From a virus, in the IMG/VR virus record IMGVR_UViG_3300032291_001261, positions 1 to 25,704 of that record: a stretch of 25,704 nucleotides of DNA; one strand, written 5' to 3'. Below, in pieces: positions 21,772 through 25,704 of the stretch; within the stretch, counting starts at the first letter, position 1, and every line of letters begins with the position of its first letter. Made by a program: the position numbers and the translations under genes. The notes beneath the pieces are model-generated. The model searched no databases and was not told where the DNA came from. It was given only the letters and a program-made list of their open reading frames with translations.

Positions 21772-22501
21772 AATCCTTTAAAGACAGTGTATTTTGTTTC
21801 CAAAAAAGAAGAACCGTGTCTCTTGATCTTTTATGAAGTCTTTCTCCACTTGGATTTACGTCAGAAACGGTATCGGTATCATAAGTAAATAAACCACAAG
21901 AATAAGCCTTGTTCGTATTACCAAAAATAACGGTATGATCTGCCAAAACCTTTGACCTATGATTATTAACCTTATACTTACCATTATAAATCATTCTATC
22001 TAAGATACCCTTGGCATGTTCACGCTTTAAAATATATAGACCTGCACTATAGTCATGACCCATTCTCTTATGGATTTTATAATCTATCTTTGTAAACTGG
22101 GTCTGGCATAACTGAAGAACATCGTAATCAAAATTTATACCAGAGATAAATTCTTTCCATGTCCATGGCCAATACTTAATTGTTTCATCAGACAAATCAT
22201 CTTCTGCAAAAATTGCGTACTCACTATCTGATGTGTTGATCCAATGCTCTATTGCTTTTATATGAGAAATTGTTGTTGCAATCTCAGCATCTTTTGGAAT
22301 TGCACGATGTCTGTTCTCAACATTGTCTATTAAGTGATCAATGTTTTCTTGACTATCTACTGCCTCAATAAAGGTATAATCAGTTATGTTGTTGTTGTTA
22401 ATTATATTCATCATGCGCTCATACCTATCAGTACGTCGCTTTAGATTAATTATATAGAGTGGTCCAAAACCATCTAACTTATTAGTCAAATCTTTGTCCA
22501 C
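21749..22501 (-). CDS. GT25-family glycosyltransferase
   Basis: 250 residues, GTG start at 22501 with no clear ribosome site. Seen: LYIINLKRRTDRYERMMNII, FIEAVDSQENI, EIATTISHIKAIEHWINTSD, FAEDDLS (the EDD metal motif) and HDYSAGLYILKREHAKGIL: the GT25 (LgtB/LPS galactosyltransferase) pattern, also found in collagen galactosyltransferases. Soluble, cytoplasmic. It follows the A-type-carrier-like gene by 10 bases. Part of the phage glycan set. Confidence 0.88.
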   Translation of the reverse strand: MDKDLTNKLDGFGPLYIINLKRRTDRYERMMNIINNNNITDYTFIEAVDSQENIDHLIDNVENRHRAIPKDAEIATTISHIKAIEHWINTSDSEYAIFAEDDLSDETIKYWPWTWKEFISGINFDYDVLQLCQTQFTKIDYKIHKRMGHDYSAGLYILKREHAKGILDRMIYNGKYKVNNHRSKVLADHTVIFGNTNKAYSCGLFTYDTDTVSDVNPSGERLHKRSRDTVLLFWKQNTLSLKDFVGNHEK

Positions 22502-22511
22502 TGGAGTACGA

Positions 22512-22811
22512 CTATTCTTTGTTTGGGTTGTCTATAATAAATTCAACGGTACCGTTTGATTCTAAGTAATCAATGGTAGCCTCATCAAGATAAGGCAATG
22601 ATAACTTATCTATTCTAAGATCAAAACCAGGATAGGCAACGATTGCATCATCTTCTCTTGTTTCGTAATCAAAATATGTTTGGTGCTTTATTTTAGAACT
22701 ATCATCTAAAATAGCAGTGATTCTTAAAAATAACTTATAATCTGGCATTGCTTCTTGGCTAATCAAAATTAACTCTGCTATCTTTTTTCGTGCTTTAACT
22801 GTAATCATCAT
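22512..22811 (-). CDS. A-type Fe-S carrier-like protein lacking cysteines
   Basis: 99 residues, leaderless promoter at the first ATG. Seen: ITVKARKKIAELI, KLFLRIT, YLDEATIDYLE and FIIDNPN, in the order and spacing of IscA/ErpA/HesB (vitamin-like motifs ITLTxxAAxKI, YLxGxxIDY, FxFxNPN). The Gly-Gly-Cys segment after the LRV strand and the C-terminal CGCG are replaced or absent, and the protein has no cysteine at all. Known: A-type carriers pass Fe-S clusters through three cysteines; virus-encoded versions exist. Inferred: it has lost cluster binding and may act as a structural or regulatory partner, or a decoy. Confidence 0.75.
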   Translation of the reverse strand: MMITVKARKKIAELILISQEAMPDYKLFLRITAILDDSSKIKHQTYFDYETREDDAIVAYPGFDLRIDKLSLPYLDEATIDYLESNGTVEFIIDNPNKE

Positions 22812-22817
22812 ATTAAA

Positions 22818-22845
22818 AGTATACCCTATCGTTTTTTTCTATTAA
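22818..22845 (-). promoter_or_regulatory. Leaderless promoter for the Fe-S-carrier-like gene
   Basis: TTAATA (22840-22845), 16 bp, TATACT (22818-22823), 6 nt, ATG at 22811. The start point falls on the ATG. Confidence 0.6.
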
Positions 22846-23050
22846 CTGCCCTATAAGCAGCACCAGCAACTATTTCAGCAAACTGTTGTGAGTCCAATGA
22901 TTCCAGAAATGCGCCAGGAAGGTCAACACGCACACCAACCATATCTAGTTCTTGAAGAATTAATGCTCTTTGGTTTGCAAGATAAAGTTCAGGGGAGAGC
23001 GGAATATTGTTTGCTTCCGCCCACCCCTCTAACTCTTGTTCGCTATTCAA
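22826..23050 (-). CDS. Small hypothetical protein
   Basis: 74 residues; overlaps the gene upstream by 8 bases. Helical, Ala/Glu/Leu-rich, with a basic end (RAVNRKKR). The WAEANNIPLSPELYLANQRA segment and the later QQFAEIVAGAAYRAV look like two helices. No family recognised. Confidence 0.6.
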   Translation of the reverse strand: MNSEQELEGWAEANNIPLSPELYLANQRALILQELDMVGVRVDLPGAFLESLDSQQFAEIVAGAAYRAVNRKKR

Positions 23051-23261
23051 CTATCTTTTCATTTAAGCCTCTTGCAATATCTGCACAGACTTCAAATGCC
23101 TTTTTAGTTCTACGACTTTTTGCTTTACCATGAGTTGCCCATACTTCGTATGTGTACTCAATGTCATTAGCAATTTGTTCTCTAATCTCTTTCACAGTTA
23201 AAATAACTAAGTTCATTACCTGTGACTTTTGATCATCGTTTAGATCATCAAAATTAGACAT
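23043..23261 (-). CDS. Small hypothetical protein
   Basis: 72 residues from the ATG at 23261 (MSNFDDLNDDQKSQV), which overlaps the SSB stop and has GAAGGT just upstream; a longer start at 23300 lies deep in SSB and is less likely. Helical with two Arg/Lys patches (GKAKSRRTKKAFEVC). No family recognised. Coupled to SSB, so a DNA-replication accessory role is possible. Confidence 0.65.
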   Translation of the reverse strand: MSNFDDLNDDQKSQVMNLVILTVKEIREQIANDIEYTYEVWATHGKAKSRRTKKAFEVCADIARGLNEKIVE

Positions 23262-23661
23262 TGACCTTCGTCCATGGATCTTCTGATGGCTCAGAAGCAA
23301 CCTTTGGTGCTGAAGGAGTAATGCCTGGCATGTCCTTAGTAAGCGTATGCATAGTCAAAGCAAGTGACTCTGCGTTAATTTCATAAGATGTTTTTGTTGC
23401 GCCAGTACTATCTGTCCAACTTTCTTGATAGATGGTTCCAACAATAATTACTTCTTGGCCCTTCTTCAATGTTGCCTTTGCCTGCTCAGCAAGAGTCTTC
23501 CAAGCCTTTACAGTCCACCAAGATGTATCACGGTCTTCCCATGCACCTGTTTGTGGATTCTTTACACGATCATTTGTTACTACACGCATACGCACACCGC
23601 TTGTTCCAATTGCTTCTGGATCTGCGCCAATACGTCCTACTACTGTTACCTTTGGATTCAT
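23254..23661 (-). CDS. ssb: Single-stranded DNA-binding protein
   Basis: 135 residues. Seen: OB-fold order PKVTVVGRIGADPE, VRMRVVTNDR, DTSWWTVKAWKTLAEQA, GQEVIIVGTIYQESW, SYEINAESLAL: a full SSB core. The tail reads SEPSEDPWTKVNV, so the usual acidic DDDIPF tip is replaced by EDPW plus four residues. Known: the tip docks partner proteins. Inferred: phage replication SSB with altered or host-independent partner binding. It has its own strong promoter. Confidence 0.9.
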   Translation of the reverse strand: MNPKVTVVGRIGADPEAIGTSGVRMRVVTNDRVKNPQTGAWEDRDTSWWTVKAWKTLAEQAKATLKKGQEVIIVGTIYQESWTDSTGATKTSYEINAESLALTMHTLTKDMPGITPSAPKVASEPSEDPWTKVNV

Positions 23662-23688
23662 TTATTTCTTCTCTCTACTCGTTTATAT

Positions 23689-23717
23689 ATCATATCATCA
23701 ATCGTCTTCATTGTCAA
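23689..23717 (-). promoter_or_regulatory. Promoter for ssb
   Basis: Perfect TTGACA (23712-23717), 17 bp, TATGAT (23689-23694), within the end of the upstream gene. Start near 23682 gives a leader of about 21 nt with GAGAAG before the ATG at 23661. Confidence 0.8.
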
Positions 23718-23802
23718 ACTCTTTTAATGCTTCTCTGTTATCATAACAGTATAAGCAGGCATTGCCTTGTAGCGGGGTATTGCAGAAATCACAAAACTTC
23801 AT
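23698..23802 (-). CDS. Zinc-ribbon microprotein
   Basis: 34 residues. CDFC at the start and CLYC 13 residues further give a compact four-Cys zinc site; a short acidic helix follows (DNREALKEFDNEDD). It overlaps the gene upstream (ATGA) and carries the ssb promoter in its last codons. Too short for most gene finders but in a coupled chain. Confidence 0.6.
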   Translation of the reverse strand: MKFCDFCNTPLQGNACLYCYDNREALKEFDNEDD

Positions 23803-23897
23803 GCAACTAAAACACCAAGCAAGAATGATAAGATAGCCACAACAATAAGTATTTCTTTCCAATATGTATGTGGATCATTTAAGTCTTCATCCTTCAT
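23799..23897 (-). CDS. Single-pass membrane microprotein
   Basis: 32 residues: an acidic N-terminus with YWKE, then one membrane helix (about 15-32, ILIVVAILSFLLGVLVA). Its ATG overlaps the end of the upstream gene and its stop overlaps the next ATG (ATGA). Could be a small lysis or superinfection membrane factor. Unknown. Confidence 0.5.
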   Translation of the reverse strand: MKDEDLNDPHTYWKEILIVVAILSFLLGVLVA

Positions 23898-24030
23898 CAG
23901 ATAACTCCTTTTCTGGAATCTCGTTTACTGAACGGTATCCCTTATGTACTAAAACAAAAGCAATATTAATTGTAGCAATAAGATAGCCAGCCAAGGTACC
24001 CCATAAGAATATAAGTAAATTATTTATCAT
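23887..24030 (-). CDS. Small membrane protein
   Basis: 47 residues: one membrane helix (about 4-28, ending FVLVHKG), then a polar tail with a Glu/Lys-rich end. Overlaps the upstream gene's stop (ATGA) and the downstream ATG. No family recognised. Confidence 0.55.
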   Translation of the reverse strand: MINNLLIFLWGTLAGYLIATINIAFVLVHKGYRSVNEIPEKELSDEG

Positions 24031-24203
24031 TGTCTATGTCTTTTCTTATTCCCATATTTAACCTTTACTTGAGCCTTAGCCCTATCAACTATAGATTTTG
24101 CAGGACACCAGATATTGCCATCTGCCATTGTTTGATGTGTATCCCAAAAGTTTTCATTATCTTTTGATATGGTGCAACAGTTAGTATCCACCTGTGCACT
24201 CAT
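24027..24203 (-). CDS. Cys-containing WhiB-neighbour-type microprotein of unknown function
   Basis: 58 residues with three Cys (TNCCTI and IWCPAK) and a basic end (VKVKYGNKKRHRQ). The basic tail suggests nucleic-acid contact. No WhiB or zinc-finger pattern is complete. The start overlaps the gene upstream by 23 bases and the stop overlaps the next ATG. Confidence 0.5.
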   Translation of the reverse strand: MSAQVDTNCCTISKDNENFWDTHQTMADGNIWCPAKSIVDRAKAQVKVKYGNKKRHRQ

Positions 24204-24420
24204 TTCTTGTATGAAATAGTCTGATCTTTGTCATAATCTTGCGGGTAGGTGCAGACATATCTTCCTTACAAGTCAAACACTTATAAGACCAGTCACCTGT
24301 AAAGAAATCAAATATATATCCTTTAGCATTAGCATACTTCTTAGATACAAATATCTGGAAAGGATCTGGTATGTCGTAATGTTTATTCAAAATCAACTTG
24401 ACACTCAAACATGTTGGCAT
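24181..24420 (-). CDS. Small Cys/His protein (possible zinc site)
   Basis: 79 residues from the ATG at 24420 (MPTCLSVKLILNKHYDIPD); a longer start at 24465 lies within the upstream gene, and TTG codons about 10 residues further in are alternatives. Contains SYKCLTCKEDM and, 16 residues on, LFHTRNEC, so a C-x2-C...H-x4-C zinc site is plausible. It overlaps the upstream gene by 38 bases. Confidence 0.55.
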   Translation of the reverse strand: MPTCLSVKLILNKHYDIPDPFQIFVSKKYANAKGYIFDFFTGDWSYKCLTCKEDMSAPTRKIMTKIRLFHTRNECTGGY

Positions 24421-24550
24421 CTCCTCTTGCAACCTTTGCAGCAAGCATACGCATACCAACACCATTTAGTTGGGCATTGTCTTCGCCAAGCGGTATAGCC
24501 TCAATAGCCCTGGCAATCTCTTCTCTTAATAACATATCATCTAGACTCAT
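24383..24550 (-). CDS. Small helical protein
   Basis: 55 residues: LDDMLLREEIARAIEAI, then GVGMRMLAAKVARGDANMFE. Two amphipathic helices. Its ATG overlaps the stop of the leading gene (ATGA). Function unknown. Confidence 0.6.
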   Translation of the reverse strand: MSLDDMLLREEIARAIEAIPLGEDNAQLNGVGMRMLAAKVARGDANMFECQVDFE

Positions 24551-24690
24551 AGTTTAGCCACCAATTTAGATGCCATCTTAAGACCTTTAACCAGTCCATC
24601 ATGATAGTCCTGATTCTTAATAACCTTAGTTGTGTCCCAAATGCGATAGGATTCTTGATCTAATAGTTCGGAAATTTCTTGATTTGTCAT
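24547..24690 (-). CDS. First gene of the leftward microprotein operon
   Basis: 47 residues, reading MTNQEISELLDQESYRIWDT and then LVKGLKMASKLVAKL. Helical, no Cys, basic C-terminal helix. It is leaderless: the -10 ends 6 nt before the ATG. As the first product of the strongest promoter in the window it may be an early regulator, possibly the binder of the repeat pair in its own promoter. That is speculation. Confidence 0.6.
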   Translation of the reverse strand: MTNQEISELLDQESYRIWDTTKVIKNQDYHDGLVKGLKMASKLVAKL

Positions 24691-24696
24691 AACTCA

Positions 24697-24725
24697 ATTA
24701 TACAGTTCGGCGGCAGGTATGTCAA
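24697..24725 (-). promoter_or_regulatory. Consensus leaderless promoter of the microprotein operon
   Basis: TTGACA (24720-24725), 17 bp, TATAAT (24697-24702), then 6 nt and ATG at 24690. A perfect match to the sigma-70 consensus at both hexamers, the strongest promoter in the window. Confidence 0.9.
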
Positions 24726-24734
24726 GTTCGGCGG
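24704..24734 (-). promoter_or_regulatory. Phased direct repeats, candidate operator
   Basis: Two copies of CCGCCGAACT (minus strand; AGTTCGGCGG on plus) at 24704-24713 and 24725-24734, 21 bp apart: two helical turns. One copy runs into the -35 hexamer and the other fills the spacer just before the -10. The GC-rich 10-mer stands out from its AT-rich surroundings. Bound protein would block RNA polymerase. Confidence 0.65.
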
Positions 24735-24756
24735 AAAATAGAGTACCCAAACCACC

Positions 24757-25104
24757 TTACGAGTCTTTCGACTCGCTATCGGTTACTTTCTCCCAATATG
24801 CTATACCATCTTCATCATAGTCATCCCAATTTTTACCTGATACATCTGTTTTAATTTGATCTAACCAAGCCTTAGTATCTACTAAATAATATGTTCCCCA
24901 CCATTCATAAGGCTTATTTAAATAATGCCAAACCTTACTATGGAATTTAAAGCGGTATCCAAAATCACCATCTTCATCTAGATCAAAAGCCTTAACTAGA
25001 CTATTACCTGCAATACCACCAAGATAATTACCAATCCATCTAAGAGGAAGGATCTTGGTCCTTTGTATCTTCTTTGATTTGAGGAACCCATCTGAGTCTG
25101 CCAT
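24757..25104 (-). CDS. Hypothetical protein
   Basis: 115 residues. Contains IQRTKILPLRWIGNYLGGIA, DLDEDGDFGYRFKFHSKVWHY, NKPYEWWGTYYLV and a long acidic tail. The ILPLRW...YRFKFHSKVW...NKPYEWWGT order recurs in actinophage proteins of unknown function. A 6 bp hairpin with a GAAA loop overlaps the stop (24760-24775) but has no T-run. It overlaps the gene upstream by 65 bases. Confidence 0.65.
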   Translation of the reverse strand: MADSDGFLKSKKIQRTKILPLRWIGNYLGGIAGNSLVKAFDLDEDGDFGYRFKFHSKVWHYLNKPYEWWGTYYLVDTKAWLDQIKTDVSGKNWDDYDEDGIAYWEKVTDSESKDS

Positions 25105-25168
25105 TTACATAAGTCCTTTCATAGCCAAGTGCTTTCCAATCCATCTGCATAATTCTTGGTTCTTTCAT
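25040..25168 (-). CDS. Leaderless microprotein overlapping the next gene
   Basis: 42 residues, MKEPRIMQMDWKALGYERTY then VNGRLRWVPQIKEDTK. It has its own promoter with the ATG 6 nt after TATACT. Its last 65 bases overlap, in another frame, the start of the 25104 gene; the ribosome site of that gene (AAAGGAC) lies inside this one. A basic middle suggests nucleic-acid contact. Confidence is moderate because of the large overlap. Confidence 0.5.
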   Translation of the reverse strand: MKEPRIMQMDWKALGYERTYVNGRLRWVPQIKEDTKDQDPSS

Positions 25169-25174
25169 ATATCA

Positions 25175-25203
25175 AGTATACCCGATATGGCCAGGGTATG
25201 CAA
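25175..25203 (-). promoter_or_regulatory. Leaderless promoter for the gene at 25168 (leftward of a divergent pair)
   Basis: TTGCAT (25198-25203), 17 bp, TATACT (25175-25180), then 6 nt and ATG at 25168. Confidence 0.7.
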
Positions 25204-25211
25204 GGGCGGTA

Positions 25212-25220
25212 TGCTAAAAT
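25212..25220 (+). promoter_or_regulatory. Leaderless extended -10 promoter for the gene at 25227
   Basis: TGC-TAAAAT (25212-25220), then 6 nt and ATG at 25227. The -35 region overlaps that of the leftward promoter, so both may be controlled together. Confidence 0.6.
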
Positions 25221-25226
25221 AGACTT

Positions 25227-25430
25227 ATGTGCCCTATATGTAATACCTATCTTACTCCTATAGTATATACAAAGACTATAGATGATGTCTTAATTGGTAT
25301 GGATAAAATAGGACAGATTATCCTGGTTGAAGGAAATCCCAGAAGTAAGGCTCCTAGATCATATTGTGGTAAATGCCATACGGGATATAGCCATGAAGTT
25401 GCTCTGGATAATACCCTGAAAAATTTATAA
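25227..25430 (+). CDS. Zinc-ribbon protein
   Basis: 67 residues. CPIC at the start and CGKC about 43 residues later form a zinc ribbon around a small beta-rich part (DVLIGMDKIGQIILVEG) and a helix. No ribosome site; leaderless. It converges with the leftward zinc-ribbon gene, leaving only 2 bases between the stops. Possibly a transcription or RNA-polymerase accessory factor. Unverified. Confidence 0.65.
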   Translation: MCPICNTYLTPIVYTKTIDDVLIGMDKIGQIILVEGNPRSKAPRSYCGKCHTGYSHEVALDNTLKNL

Positions 25431-25432
25431 AA

Positions 25433-25621
25433 TCATACATAATCTGGATGGTCTAATGGAGTAGGTGCTGTTATTAAACACTTACACTCAACACACTGAG
25501 CATCATCTAATAGATACCCTGAAATTTCATATGTATCTGGATCAAATTGAACTGTTAGCCTTAATAATGTAGAGCCACAACAAGGACAAGCAGGTGTTGG
25601 AATACCCCTTAGATTTACCAT
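25433..25621 (-). CDS. Zinc-ribbon protein, paralogue of the gene at 12855
   Basis: 62 residues: MVNLRGIPTPACPCCGSTLL, VQFDPDTYEISGYLLDDA, CVECKC and TAPTPLDHPDYV. Two Cys pairs form the ribbon, and the RGIPT start and TAPTPLDHP end match the rightward gene at 12855-13064. Leaderless start from a promoter that carries a DnaA box in its spacer. As the gene nearest the DnaA-box cluster it may be part of an early or replication control circuit. Inference. Confidence 0.75.
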   Translation of the reverse strand: MVNLRGIPTPACPCCGSTLLRLTVQFDPDTYEISGYLLDDAQCVECKCLITAPTPLDHPDYV

Positions 25622-25627
25622 ATATAC

Positions 25628-25656
25628 AGAATATCAGATACTTATCCACATGTCAA
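25628..25656 (-). promoter_or_regulatory. Leaderless promoter of the zinc-ribbon gene
   Basis: TTGACA (25651-25656), 17 bp, TGA-TATTCT (-10 at 25628-25633), then 6 nt and ATG at 25621. The DnaA box at 25642-25650 occupies most of the spacer. Confidence 0.8.
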
Positions 25657-25695
25657 TAGCCTAAAAAGAGATAGTTATCCACACCTTTATCCACA
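25642..25695 (+). other. Cluster of three perfect DnaA boxes, possible replication origin
   Basis: TTATCCACA occurs three times in the same orientation at 25642-25650, 25675-25683 and 25687-25695 (33 and 12 bp apart). It matches the DnaA consensus TTATNCACA exactly. The one other copy in the window (15538-15546, leftward) is inside a gene and isolated. Host DnaA binding here could open a phage origin or control the promoter at 25628-25656. The cluster may continue past the window edge. Confidence 0.7.
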
Positions 25696-25704
25696 ATATG
25701 AGAC

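Noticed and set aside
23425-23810. Three rightward frames opposite ssb
   Set aside because: Antisense shadows of ssb and the Cys microprotein, with no ribosome site or promoter.
24760-24775. GAAA-loop hairpin at the end of the 24757 gene
   Set aside because: No T-run in either direction, so not called as an intrinsic terminator.
1-25704. CRISPR arrays, insertion sequences, integrase or attachment sites
   Set aside because: None seen: the only tandem repeat is coding, and no transposase or recombinase motif appears in any credible frame.

Overview
The window looks like part of a double-stranded DNA tailed-phage genome (Caudoviricetes) with an actinobacterial host. It is AT-rich, almost fully coding, and packed with short genes that overlap by 1-40 bases. 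It carries phage hallmarks: a CHAP endolysin, holin-sized membrane proteins, SSB, endonuclease VII and a tRNA cluster. Host markers are a WhiB-type Fe-S regulator and a small CxxC/CxHH protein of a type I associate with actinobacteria and their phages (DUF7455-like). AT-rich DNA, WhiB and frequent leaderless genes would fit a phage of low-GC freshwater actinobacteria (Nanopelagicales/acI type). That host is an inference; no integrase or bacterial housekeeping gene is visible.

Layout. Positions 1-13659 are a rightward block: the 3' part of a Pro/Glu/Thr-repeat virion-type protein, two holin-sized membrane proteins, an HslV-like peptidase, a secreted subtilase, a small heat-shock protein, a CHAP endolysin, a thermonuclease, a thioredoxin, a large multidomain structural-type protein, WhiB, a membrane protein plus kinase/NMN-adenylyltransferase fusion (NAD salvage), a GT60-like glycosyltransferase and several microproteins. 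A UUCG-loop terminator at 13679-13702 ends this block. Positions 13701-25168 are a leftward block. Read in its direction of transcription, it has a microprotein operon, SSB, a cysteine-less A-type Fe-S-carrier-like protein, a GT25 enzyme, a structured non-coding gap, a GT2 enzyme, four tRNA genes with an endonuclease VII gene wedged between two of them, and a continuous surface-glycan cluster (GT-B, GT2, nucleotide-sugar dehydratase, FkbM methyltransferase, PIG-L deacetylase, exostosin-like GT, GT2, GT4). The right edge has two convergent zinc-ribbon genes and three perfect DnaA boxes, so the genome's replication control may start there.

How it works together (inference). The rightward block makes late, lysis and host-takeover functions. 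The leftward block supplies DNA metabolism, tRNAs and a glycan pathway that could decorate the virion or remodel the host surface. Seven genes share one promoter-to-start layout: a -10 hexamer, exactly 6 nt, then ATG, giving leaderless mRNAs. The most unusual items are this leaderless grammar, the DnaA-box cluster inside a promoter, a helically phased repeat pair on a consensus promoter, the tRNA/endonuclease VII overlap, the HslV-like peptidase with an intact Thr1/Asp17/Lys33 set and no unfoldase gene nearby, and the cysteine-less Fe-S-carrier homologue.
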